Below are positions 55,047 through 62,596 of a DNA stretch of 64,000 bases, piece after piece (positions within the stretch are counted from its first letter, which is position 1; the number at the start of each line of letters is the position of its first letter). The stretch is taken from NCBI RefSeq assembly GCF_942548115.1, contig NZ_OW824151.1, positions 2,356,001 to 2,420,000 of the forward strand, read 5' to 3'. Below the pieces are notes generated by a model. It was not told where the DNA came from, searched no databases, and saw nothing but the letters and a program-made list of their open reading frames with translations. The position numbers and the translations under genes are program-made. Source of the stretch: Aeromicrobium sp. Leaf245. Lineage in GTDB: Bacteria > Actinomycetota > Actinomycetes > Propionibacteriales > Nocardioidaceae.

Positions 55047-56849
55047 TCATGGCCGCATCTCGTCGTGGAGCGCCACCCTCGACAGCTGCACCTGGGTGCC
55101 CCGTCGCCAGAAGTGCAGACGCCGCGCACTCGGGGTGTGCTGCTGCAGCGCCACTCGCCAGCAGTACTCCCCCGGATGCCGCTCCACCCACGGGTCGTCA
55201 CCGCCGGGACCCATCCTCAGACGATGCATGTCGCGGCCGGGCATCGAGTCGGCGAGTCCGGTGAGCACGTGGACCACGACCTCAGCGACCTTCGATCGCG
55301 CCACCCCGTCGACCGACGCCAGGGAGGCGAGGAAGTCGGGCCCGAGCGTCCAGTCGTCCGGCAGCGGACGCTGCGCCTTCTCGGCAGCCGGTATCGCCTC
55401 GACCCACGCGAGGTACACGTCGTGACGGAACGCCGACTCCGCATCGATGAAGCGCTCCTCGCTGCTGGCCTCGCCCCGAGCCACGGACCTGGAACGCTGC
55501 AGTTTCTTGCGGAGGTCACGAGTCTCCGTCCTCTTGCGCTCCACCTCCCCCACCGCCCGGTCCCGCTCGTGCTCGAGCCGTTGAAGACGGGAGACGAGCT
55601 GAGCCATCTCTTGCCTCAGGGCGTCCACTTGCCGCTGGGCATGAGCACGCGCTGCCCGTTCCAGGTGCAGGTCCTTCCGAGCGGACGAGGCAGCCACCGG
55701 CTCGTCGTCGGGCGACGTCGACGGCGGACGGGTGACATCGACGGCGCCTCGCCGCCCAGGATCGAGATCGAGAGGGGACGGTCGAGCAGGTGTGGGCACG
55801 TCGGCCGCCTCTGCGATGGCCCGTGGCGGTGTGCCTGCCGGTTCGAGCGCGACGACCGGCTCGACGTCGACCTGCGGTGGCGACCAGGGTGCGTCCGGTT
55901 CCGGCCGAGCTGCAGGCGCGGAATCCTCGACCGCGAGCCACGCAGGACCGCCCGGAAGCAGCGACGGAACCTCCCGCACCGGTTCGTCGTCGTCGACGTC
56001 GACGAGCGAGAGGAGCCACCTTTCGGCGCGAACCACGTGCGCCACCACCACCTCGCCGACGGTCATCAGGTCGCGCGGGTCATCGAGCGGGTTGCCCGTG
56101 ATGCCGCTGACCCCGATCTCGACGCGCATGCCCGGGTACGGCTCGACGACGGCGCGGTCGCGCCCCACGTCAGCGACACGGACCAGCACTGCGTCTCCAG
56201 GCGCGTAGTGCTCGAGCGCTTCGGTGGCCGGGCGCACCTGGTTGCGCACGTCGAGCAGACCGTCGGCCGTGACCCACTCGCCCGTGACCTCCTGACCAGG
56301 TCGCACGACCCGTTCGATCGGAACCCCAGGGACTGCAAGCTCCTCGCGAAGCGCTGCTCGGCCGAAGTCGCCCTCGACGATGCCTCGACCAGCCAGCACC
56401 CCGACGACACGTCCCGTGACGGTTCTGCGCTGCACGGCCCGCCGTTCGAGCAGACCGGCCTCGAGCGCAGCCTGCATGGCGTCGGCCTCGAGCAGAGCCT
56501 CGATCCGTGCGCCCTGGTCCGGGCCGAAGCACAGGTAGAGCCGTGACGAGCGAGGTCGCGACACCCACGTGAGATCGGTGGAGTAGACCCGCGCCGCGTC
56601 ACCGTAGACCTGTGTCTCGGGCGGCAACGACGAGCTCAGCGCCCAGGTGACCTCCCCCGTGGGCACGACGTGGACCTCGGCGTAGTCACCGACGCCGGCA
56701 GCGACCTGTTCGGCATCGATCCACGGCTGGTCGCCACGTCCGACCCCGTGGGACACGACCACCACAGGATGGGTGCGACGCGCATCGAGCAGGTGGGAAG
56801 CGAGGTGCTGCGCAGCCTCACGCGTCTTGACGAACGTCACCGCACCCAC
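55047..56849 (-). CDS. S1/OB-fold and coiled-coil protein of unknown function
   Basis: 600 residues from GTG 56849, with AGGGGAG six bases upstream. Residues 1-130 form an unrecognised alpha/beta domain ('VVVSHGVGRGDQPWIDAEQV', 'YAEVHVVPTGEVTWALSSSL', 'TQVYGDAARVY'). An S1-like OB fold follows at 200-290 ('GDAVLVRVADVGRDRAVVE', 'TVGEVVVAHVV'). A Pro/Glu linker precedes a long coiled coil at 395-470, then a compact C-terminal domain ('FRHDVYLAWVEAIPAAEKAQ', 'VERHPGEYCWRVALQ'). The S1 fold suggests RNA binding. Context with NERD-helicase genes hints at a nucleic-acid process. No catalytic motif is visible. The longer frame to 56969 overlaps the DUF4352 gene and is rejected. Confidence 0.65.
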   Translation of the reverse strand: MGAVTFVKTREAAQHLASHLLDARRTHPVVVVSHGVGRGDQPWIDAEQVAAGVGDYAEVHVVPTGEVTWALSSSLPPETQVYGDAARVYSTDLTWVSRPRSSRLYLCFGPDQGARIEALLEADAMQAALEAGLLERRAVQRRTVTGRVVGVLAGRGIVEGDFGRAALREELAVPGVPIERVVRPGQEVTGEWVTADGLLDVRNQVRPATEALEHYAPGDAVLVRVADVGRDRAVVEPYPGMRVEIGVSGITGNPLDDPRDLMTVGEVVVAHVVRAERWLLSLVDVDDDEPVREVPSLLPGGPAWLAVEDSAPAARPEPDAPWSPPQVDVEPVVALEPAGTPPRAIAEAADVPTPARPSPLDLDPGRRGAVDVTRPPSTSPDDEPVAASSARKDLHLERAARAHAQRQVDALRQEMAQLVSRLQRLEHERDRAVGEVERKRTETRDLRKKLQRSRSVARGEASSEERFIDAESAFRHDVYLAWVEAIPAAEKAQRPLPDDWTLGPDFLASLASVDGVARSKVAEVVVHVLTGLADSMPGRDMHRLRMGPGGDDPWVERHPGEYCWRVALQQHTPSARRLHFWRRGTQVQLSRVALHDEMRP

Positions 56850-56922
56850 GGCTGCTCCCCTCGGTCGTTCCGGCCACCCTGCCACCGAGAGGTGACAAGG
56901 GTGGCCGGAACGGTTGACTCGG

Positions 56923-57558
56923 TCAGAGTCCGAGGTCGACGTACGCTTCACCGCGACCGAAGAGGTCACTCACCTCGAGCTGCCCACCCTCGACTGCGGC
57001 CTCAGGGACGTCGAACACGAGGATCCCGGTCTTCGGGACGTCGGGCTGCATGTCCTCGAAGATCAAGGTCTCGCCGTCGTCACCGCTCGCCGCGATGGTG
57101 CCGTCGCTGTCCGTCGAGTACTTCTTGCCGTTGGATCCCACGAAGACCGCCGCGGAGTCGAGGAAGGTCTTCGTCTCGTCCTTCGTGTTCTCGATCGTGA
57201 TCTCGACGATGACGTAGGTGCCGCCGGCCTCCTCGGAGAAGAACTCGCTACCGACGCTGCCCTGCGTCTTTGCGCTGTTGACCGTGTAGGTCGTGCCCTC
57301 GAGCTCGACCGACTCGCCGATGGCCACGGGGTCGGCCTGCGTCACCTTCGCGCTGTCGTCCGACCCGCCGGACCCGCCACCGCGGGTGGCTCCTTCCTCA
57401 CCGCCGCTGCCGAGCGCCGCGGCCACGATGATCACGCCGACGACGATCGCAGCGATCCAGCGCTTCTTCTTGTACCAGGGCCGCGAGGCCTTCGCGTAGG
57501 CCTTCGCCGCCTTGGCTGCGGCCTTCGGGTTCTGCTGCTCGTGCTGAGTCTCGGACAT
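56923..57558 (-). CDS. DUF4352 domain-containing membrane protein
   Basis: 211 residues. A cytosolic Ala/Lys-rich N-terminus ('PKAAAKAAKAYAKASRPWYKKKRWI'-like) leads to one membrane helix 'IAAIVVGVIIVAAALGS', a Gly/Ser linker and an extracytoplasmic DUF4352 domain ('TYTVNSAKTQGSVGSEF', 'YVIVEITIENTKDETKTF', 'GKKYSTDSDGT'). Such proteins are thought to be surface beta-sandwich (telomeric repeat-binding factor 2-like) folds of unknown role. The gene runs in the direction of the S1/coiled-coil gene, 73 bases before it. Confidence 0.87.
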   Translation of the reverse strand: MSETQHEQQNPKAAAKAAKAYAKASRPWYKKKRWIAAIVVGVIIVAAALGSGGEEGATRGGGSGGSDDSAKVTQADPVAIGESVELEGTTYTVNSAKTQGSVGSEFFSEEAGGTYVIVEITIENTKDETKTFLDSAAVFVGSNGKKYSTDSDGTIAASGDDGETLIFEDMQPDVPKTGILVFDVPEAAVEGGQLEVSDLFGRGEAYVDLGL

Positions 57559-57706
57559 GGTCGATCCCCCGTCTTCGGTGATGTGGAGTCGTCACCGTAG
57601 GGCGGATCCGCCTGTGCTTTCAGCGATTCCTGTGGCTCGAAAGGACTAGCCGAACGGGCTGGATCGGATGGTCAAGACGCACATACGTGGCGTGCCACTC
57701 GGTCCA

Positions 57707-57724
57707 CCGATGACGGCTCATCGG
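57707..57724 (-). terminator. Weak hairpin beyond the 244-residue gene
   Basis: CCGATG-ACGGCT-CATCGG, six-base perfect arms, 58 bases past the stop of the minus-strand gene at 57782. Short stem, so termination is only possible. Confidence 0.4.
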
Positions 57725-57781
57725 AATCATCGAGACCTTCCGGTGGATGCGGAGTTGGATAGGGATCGACGAGCATTCGCC

Positions 57782-58516
57782 TCATCGACCGCCCAGACGT
57801 TTCGCGCCTTGTCTCTTCGGCTTACTGGGCTCCGGACTGTCCTTCTCGACCTGCTTCTCCAGCGCTGCACCCTTGAAGGCCGCCTCGACCAGGAAGGTTC
57901 GGAGCTCAGACTTCTGCACGCTGGCGCCCAGATTCAGTCCGGCCTTCTTGAGCGCCAGTGCGATCTCGCCGTCGAGCGAGAACTGGGACTCGCGGATGAT
58001 CTCGATCCGGATGGTCCGTGCACCGTTGACCAGCACCGCGTCGCATGCTGACTCGAAGCCGGGCTCACCCGGATAGCGCAAGGGCCGGGGATCCACGGGC
58101 GAGCTTCCGGTGCCACGCTGCTCGTACGCAACCTTCCGCTGAACGGTCGAGCTGCGACGTAGCCCGAAGTTCAACTTCTTGATCGGGACGTTCAAGGACG
58201 ACACTGACGTCTCGGTCCTCTCCTCGCGCGCGACGACTTCCGCTGCACCCAGGCTGTTCAGGACTCGCAGAGCTTCCTGCAACTTGTCCCGAGCCACCTG
58301 CTCGTCGTAGTCAGCGAAGGCGACCAGTACGTCCTTGCGGACGGGATGGCTCACGTAGACGACGTTCGCCAAGGCAGTGCCGTCCTGAATCTCGTACTGC
58401 GCCGATCGATCGATGGGAAGCAGCTCCAGACCGAGGTTGCGAGCCTTGCGGGGCAAGGTGTCTCCGAAGACGACCATCCGTTGGTCCTTCAAAGCGGCAC
58501 GCAGATCTTCATTCAT
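57782..58516 (-). CDS. Hypothetical protein of the NERD-helicase cluster
   Basis: 244 residues from ATG 58516 (GAGGGA six bases upstream); ATG 58537, in TGATG overlap with the helicase stop, is the alternative. I do not recognise it. Sequence is a mixed alpha/beta protein: 'QRMVVFGDTLPRKARNLGLELLPID' near the start, 'LANVVYVSHPVRKDVLVAFADYDEQ' and 'AACDAVLVNGARTIRIEIIRES'-type strands, then 'EIALALKKAGLNLGASVQKSELRTFLVEAAFKG' (partly quoted) and a basic tail. No signal peptide or membrane helix. The GC content is a little lower than average. It is the last gene of the minus-strand cluster from XRE to here. Confidence 0.6.
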   Translation of the reverse strand: MNEDLRAALKDQRMVVFGDTLPRKARNLGLELLPIDRSAQYEIQDGTALANVVYVSHPVRKDVLVAFADYDEQVARDKLQEALRVLNSLGAAEVVAREERTETSVSSLNVPIKKLNFGLRRSSTVQRKVAYEQRGTGSSPVDPRPLRYPGEPGFESACDAVLVNGARTIRIEIIRESQFSLDGEIALALKKAGLNLGASVQKSELRTFLVEAAFKGAALEKQVEKDSPEPSKPKRQGAKRLGGR

Positions 58517-58536
58517 GGCTCGTCCCTCGTTCGGCA

Positions 58537-60198
58537 TCACGGGTTTCCCTTGATCTTCTTCAGCACCGCCGGTCCCCCGACCGCCTCGATGTGCTCCGGG
58601 TCCCCGCACACGACGAGCAGGTCGCGGGCGCGGGACAGGCCGACGTAGAGCCGCTCCATGGCGCGCTCACGGTCGGGCTGCTCGTTGAGCGCGAGCACGA
58701 CGGCGGGGCGCTCGAGTCCCTTGAAGCCCATGACGTGCCCGTAGAACACCTGGTCCTTGTCCCAGAAGGAGTCCCAGTAGGCCTGCCAGCCGTCCCCCTG
58801 CCGTGCCTTCTGCTCGGGGTGGCGCGGGCCGGTGGCGACGAGCGCGAGATCCGAGGGCTGCCAGCCCTCCTCGAGCAGCTGCTCGACGACGTCGTCGGCG
58901 TGCTCGATGGCCTGCTCCCAGTCACACGGGACGAACCGCACCTCGGGACCGTCGTGCTGCGAGATGCGCATCTTGTTGGGCGCCATGGACGAGAACGTCG
59001 ACGAGATCTGCTTGGTGTTGCGCAGGTTCTGGTCGAGCACGAGAGTCACGAGGTCGGCGGGCGGACCGCCGAAGCGGGAGAACACCCGCTGGCCCTCGTC
59101 GGAGAAGACGTAGAGCCCGTCGTCCTCGTACTTCAGCGCCTCCATGACCACCGGCCACCAGAGGTCGGCGAAATCCTGCGCCTCATCGATCACGATCGCG
59201 TCGTAGAGGTCCCCCGTCGCCTGCTTGCCGGCCAGGTCGAGCATGATCTCCGGCAGCTCGACCTCCCAGAAGTTCGAGTCGTCGTCGCTTCCCTCGGGCG
59301 CGCCCCACTCCTGACCGATGCCGTGGAAGGTGCCGACGTAGGCGGGCTGCTCGCGGTGGTCGAAGGTGGCCACGCGCCGCTGCATCCACTGGGACAGTCC
59401 CCGGGAGTAGCAGATGAGGGCGACGCGCTTGCCCTGCCGCGCAAGACGACGCGCCTGCTCCACCGCCAGCCACGTCTTGCCGCTGCCGGCTCCCCCGCGC
59501 ACCTCCACGCGCGTGATGAGGCTCGTGACGTCGAGGATCCGACCCTGCTCGGCGCTGAGCCGCTCCACGACGTCGTCGCGCTCGGCGATCCGCGCCTCGA
59601 TGGAGAGCTGACCCTCGCGCTGCGGGAGGAAGCGCCCACTGAGCGCCGCGTGGATGGCGAGGGCGTCCTCCGCGTTCGTCGCGCGCCTGGTGGAGGCCTG
59701 CACGTCGAGGAGCGTTCGCAACCGGTTGCCGATGTCGGCGAGGTCGTTGGCGTCGATGACCATCGAGCGTTCGCACTCGGGGTGGCTGAAGCGGGCGTCG
59801 ACCTCGCTCGACGGGAGCACGATGGCGTGGGCCCAGCGGACGCGGGAGCGCCCGGCCCACGCCGACGACGACTCCACCCAGTCCTGCAGGACGTATTTGT
59901 TGCTCATCGCCTGCTCGACCGGGCGGATCTTCTTCGGCGCGGGGTTCCAGTCCTGCCACCACGTCTCACCGTCGTGCCAGACACGGTTGCCCTTCACCTC
60001 CAGCACAACCACGCCGTGCCCGTCGAGGACGACGGCGAAGTCGAGCTCGTGGTCGTTGCCGCGGACCGTGAAGCGCTGGTTGGCGATGATGAGGTCGCGC
60101 TCCCCCAGCTGCGCGACGAGGGCGGCCCACACCCGCCGTTCCGAAGCGTTGACGAACGACGGCTCGGACGGCCAGGTCATGGGGGAAGTCGACGGCAT
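58537..60198 (-). CDS. NERD-domain UvrD/PcrA-type helicase
   Basis: 553 residues from ATG 60198 (AAAGGA seven bases upstream; GTG/ATG at 60228 also possible). Residues 10-125 carry a NERD nuclease-like domain ('NDHELDFAVVLDGHGVVVLEVKGNRVW', partly quoted, with the Asp/Glu-x-Lys set). A SF1 helicase follows: Walker A 'RGGAGSGKTWLAVEQA' near 235, 'DAIVIDEAQDFADLWW' near 338, 'VLDQNLRNTKQI', 'VMGFKGLERPAVVLAL' and 'MERLYVGLSRARDLLVV'. It is likely an ATP-driven DNA or RNA unwinder coupled to a nuclease-type domain. It is tightly packed with the 170-residue gene (17 bases overlap region upstream) and the 244-residue gene. Such fusions recur in defence islands. Confidence 0.85.
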   Translation of the reverse strand: MPSTSPMTWPSEPSFVNASERRVWAALVAQLGERDLIIANQRFTVRGNDHELDFAVVLDGHGVVVLEVKGNRVWHDGETWWQDWNPAPKKIRPVEQAMSNKYVLQDWVESSSAWAGRSRVRWAHAIVLPSSEVDARFSHPECERSMVIDANDLADIGNRLRTLLDVQASTRRATNAEDALAIHAALSGRFLPQREGQLSIEARIAERDDVVERLSAEQGRILDVTSLITRVEVRGGAGSGKTWLAVEQARRLARQGKRVALICYSRGLSQWMQRRVATFDHREQPAYVGTFHGIGQEWGAPEGSDDDSNFWEVELPEIMLDLAGKQATGDLYDAIVIDEAQDFADLWWPVVMEALKYEDDGLYVFSDEGQRVFSRFGGPPADLVTLVLDQNLRNTKQISSTFSSMAPNKMRISQHDGPEVRFVPCDWEQAIEHADDVVEQLLEEGWQPSDLALVATGPRHPEQKARQGDGWQAYWDSFWDKDQVFYGHVMGFKGLERPAVVLALNEQPDRERAMERLYVGLSRARDLLVVCGDPEHIEAVGGPAVLKKIKGNP

Positions 60199-60211
60199 GG
60201 GTCGGATCCTT

Positions 60212-60724
60212 TCAGCGTCCTGGGTCATCGTCCAGATCCTCCGGCACGTCGATCCACCGGAACCGACGCAGGTCCTTGGCGTCGAGCACGACGTCGCTCA
60301 TCACTCGAGCACCCCACAGGTCGCGGAGCACCTGCACGACGCCGTCGACACCGACCTCCGCCCACACCAGGGCGACGTCGAGGTGCCAGTTGGGCGACGC
60401 GGTCGGCTCGTCCGGGTCGGGGCACTTCCACCCCATGGCGAGGAGGCGTACCTCCTCCGCGGGACTCCAATGGTGCTCCTCTGGCAGGAAGGCGTTCGAG
60501 ACGACCTCGCACCGCAGCATCGAGGAGCTCCACCGGCAGAACTGGGCGTACTTCGGCGTGTGCGGGTGGCCGAAGTCGTCGAGCTCACCCTCGTCACGGT
60601 GGAGCACGAAGGTCCCGTCGTCGGGCAGACGACGCACCGTGGCTGCGACGGATGCGGCGAAAGACATCCACGGGATGGTCCGGGGTCGGAGGTCGTTCAC
60701 GCGGTCGTGCTCGACGCGGGTCAC
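60212..60724 (-). CDS. Hypothetical protein of the NERD-helicase cluster
   Basis: 170 residues from GTG 60724, in a GTGA four-base overlap with the TY-Chap-like gene, so translation is coupled. I do not recognise it. Visible features are 'TVRRLPDDGTFVLHRD', an aromatic 'YAQFCRWSSSMLRCEVVSNAF' stretch and 'EEVRLLAMGWKCPDPDEPTAS', then 'WHLDVALVWAEVGVDGVVQVLRDLW' in part and an acidic tail. This resembles the TY-Chap-type small domains (YbjN-like) by shape: strand, aromatic core, 'LLAMGW' helix. Soluble, no catalytic motif. It likely partners the gene before it. Confidence 0.6.
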   Translation of the reverse strand: MTRVEHDRVNDLRPRTIPWMSFAASVAATVRRLPDDGTFVLHRDEGELDDFGHPHTPKYAQFCRWSSSMLRCEVVSNAFLPEEHHWSPAEEVRLLAMGWKCPDPDEPTASPNWHLDVALVWAEVGVDGVVQVLRDLWGARVMSDVVLDAKDLRRFRWIDVPEDLDDDPGR

Positions 60725-61929
60725 GGCGTGTCCTCGTCGATCGCGGCCGGAACCTCGCCGCGGACGACCTCGATCGCCGTCACGACCTTGCGCCAGCGTC
60801 GCCAGTCGTTGAGGTGGACCCTCTGCATCGGCCCCTCGGCAGCTCTCGTGGCAGCCAGTGCTCTCGAGCAGGCCCGCCGCGCCTCGGCCCGCCACGCCGC
60901 CGACTGCTTCTCGTCGGTGAGAGTGACCCGCAGGACCTCGGCAAGAGCCTCGGCCTGCATGCGGCCGGCGTCGGCCGCGATCACCGACAGCAACGGGTCC
61001 GGGACGTGGTCGGCCTCGCTCAGGGTCTCAGGGAGCCGACGCTTCTTGAGACCCTCGTCGAGGTCGACGACGCGGGTGCGCAGGAACAGCAGGCGGGAGA
61101 CGGCGGCGTGCAGGTGCTCGGCCACGAGTGGCGACGCATCGACCCCGATGACGGCGAAGAGAGTGTCCCGCTGGAGGAAGAAGCGCACGTGGCGATGGCG
61201 CCGGCTCAGCCGGTCGATCTCGCGGTGAGCCTTCTTGAACCGTACGCGCGTGGCGAGCACGGTGACGACCTCGACGAGATGGTGTCCACGCACCCTGACC
61301 ACGACCGGGCCACCGACGCCGCGCATGCGTATCGATCCGTCGGAGCCCACCTTGAGCGGCGCCTCGACCTCCTCCTGCATGACGGCCTCGACCAGTCGCT
61401 GCAGCTCCTCGACCGTGGCCGTGTGGGCGACGCGCGGGACCACGGCCGACGGGGGTTGCTGCGGATCGTCCTGGGAGGCGGGCAGCAGGTGTGCCTCGAG
61501 CTCTCCCTGGGTCTCGACGTCGAGGAAGGCCGGGGACACGACGCCCCAGAGGTCGTGGAGGACGAAGGCGACCGCGTGGGCCAGCCGATCGACCTCTCGA
61601 CGGCCGACAGCGAGGCACGGCTCCCCCGTCGGGTCGATCAGGAACCCGAGGTGGTCGAGCTGCCGCACGCCATGGCGATCTAGTCGGTACTGCGGGGGCA
61701 GGACGACGCTCCCGAAGCCCGGCTCGGCACCTGCTGCGAGCAGCTCGAGGTACAGGGTCGTCCGGTTCACGCTCACGCGCAGGGTGGGCGCCTCGGGGTC
61801 GTCCACGCCGGGGTCGAGGTGGAGCACGGCGTCCTCGGCGTCTGTCAGCCACTCCGCCAGCCGCAGCCGGAAGTCCATCCAGGCACCGTCGACCCACTGG
61901 TCGACCACCCGCTCCTCGAAGCCACTCAT
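60721..61929 (-). CDS. TY-Chap (YbjN/type III chaperone-like) double-domain protein
   Basis: 402 residues from ATG 61929 (GGAGG eight bases upstream). Two similar domains can be read: residues 40-130 ('TLYLELLAAGAEPGFGSVVLP', 'GVRQLDHLGFLIDP') and residues 190-290 ('VVVRVRGHHLVEVVTVLATRV', 'DTLFAVIGVDASPLVAEHL'). Both match the strand-helix order of TY-Chap domains, which are related to YbjN and type III secretion chaperones and found in bacterial conflict systems. A helical, Arg-rich C-terminus follows. It is not an enzyme by any motif seen; a binding or scaffold role is likely. First gene of the helicase operon after the XRE gene. Confidence 0.6.
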   Translation of the reverse strand: MSGFEERVVDQWVDGAWMDFRLRLAEWLTDAEDAVLHLDPGVDDPEAPTLRVSVNRTTLYLELLAAGAEPGFGSVVLPPQYRLDRHGVRQLDHLGFLIDPTGEPCLAVGRREVDRLAHAVAFVLHDLWGVVSPAFLDVETQGELEAHLLPASQDDPQQPPSAVVPRVAHTATVEELQRLVEAVMQEEVEAPLKVGSDGSIRMRGVGGPVVVRVRGHHLVEVVTVLATRVRFKKAHREIDRLSRRHRHVRFFLQRDTLFAVIGVDASPLVAEHLHAAVSRLLFLRTRVVDLDEGLKKRRLPETLSEADHVPDPLLSVIAADAGRMQAEALAEVLRVTLTDEKQSAAWRAEARRACSRALAATRAAEGPMQRVHLNDWRRWRKVVTAIEVVRGEVPAAIDEDTP

Positions 61930-62001
61930 CGCCACCACCTCCGTCGCGTCGGACCCGCGCCGACGTTGTCGACGATAGGTGCGACCAGCGACACAATCAC
62001 G

Positions 62002-62014
62002 ATGCAGAGAGCAT
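62002..62014. promoter_or_regulatory. ATGC-N5-GCAT dyad before TY-Chap gene
   Basis: ATGC-AGAGA-GCAT in the 95-base gap between the XRE gene and the TY-Chap gene. It shares TGCA-type half-sites with the larger repeat at 62536-62564, so the XRE protein may bind both. Confidence 0.4.
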
Positions 62015-62024
62015 AGACGAGTGG

Positions 62025-62522
62025 TCAGGCCTCGCGCGAGTGCTCCTCCAGCATGCGCTTCAGCACGAGCTTCTGCACCTCGCCGAGAGCGTCGAGACGC
62101 TCCTCCGGCGGCAGCTCCTCGATGAGGTCGACGGCCTGGCCCACGAGGTCCTCACGGCCGGAACGAGGAGGCACTCGTCGTGGCGGTGGACCGCTGGCCA
62201 TGGGCAGGTCGGACGTCGGTTCGAGGGCCGCGACCACTGGCGACTCTCCCGACAGTAGGGCGGCCTGAGCAGCCAGCGAACGCTGGAACGACGGGGAACT
62301 TATGTCGTCCGGCGGGAGCGCAGCCTCTAAGGCCATCGGCTCGATCCCGAGCGCCTCCGCCAGCTGCGCCGCGGCCTTGCGCGACGGCTTGCGCAGGCCC
62401 GTCTCCAGCTGTGACACGTAGGGGTAGGACAACCCCGACCTCTCGGCCAGCTGGGACCGCGACATGCCTTGCCGCTTGCGGAACTCCGCCAGCACTCGTC
62501 CGAACGAGGAATCCGTCGACAT
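62025..62522 (-). CDS. XRE-family transcriptional regulator
   Basis: 165 residues. The helix-turn-helix is at residues 7-62: 'LAEFRKRQGMSRSQLAERSG' then 'LSYPYVSQLETGLRKPSRK' (recognition helix) and 'AAQLAEALGIEP'. The C-terminal 100 residues are unstructured then helical ('EDLVGQAVDLIEELPPEERLDAL'), a possible dimer or partner site. AAGGAG lies seven bases before ATG. It heads the minus-strand cluster and diverges from the VWA gene across the inverted repeat at 62536-62564, which it probably binds. Confidence 0.9.
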   Translation of the reverse strand: MSTDSSFGRVLAEFRKRQGMSRSQLAERSGLSYPYVSQLETGLRKPSRKAAAQLAEALGIEPMALEAALPPDDISSPSFQRSLAAQAALLSGESPVVAALEPTSDLPMASGPPPRRVPPRSGREDLVGQAVDLIEELPPEERLDALGEVQKLVLKRMLEEHSREA

Positions 62523-62535
62523 CTCGATGCTCCTT

Positions 62536-62564
62536 GCATAATCTGTCTGCAGTCTGCATTATGC
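62536..62564. promoter_or_regulatory. XRE operator-like inverted repeat in divergent promoter
   Basis: GCATAAT (62536-62542) and ATTATGC (62558-62564) are perfect seven-base arms around a 15-base spacer with a CTGCAG centre. The region also holds TTGCAT (62535-62540) and CATTAT (62557-62562), which fit -35 and -10 boxes for the VWA gene with 16 bases between them. Hence binding would block both directions. Confidence 0.7.
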
Positions 62565-62596
62565 TCATTGCACACCCTACCTGAGAGGAGATGATC

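Noticed and set aside
58591..61683. 1030-residue plus-strand open frame across the helicase cluster
   Set aside because: Antisense to three genes whose proteins have clear motifs and coupled starts.
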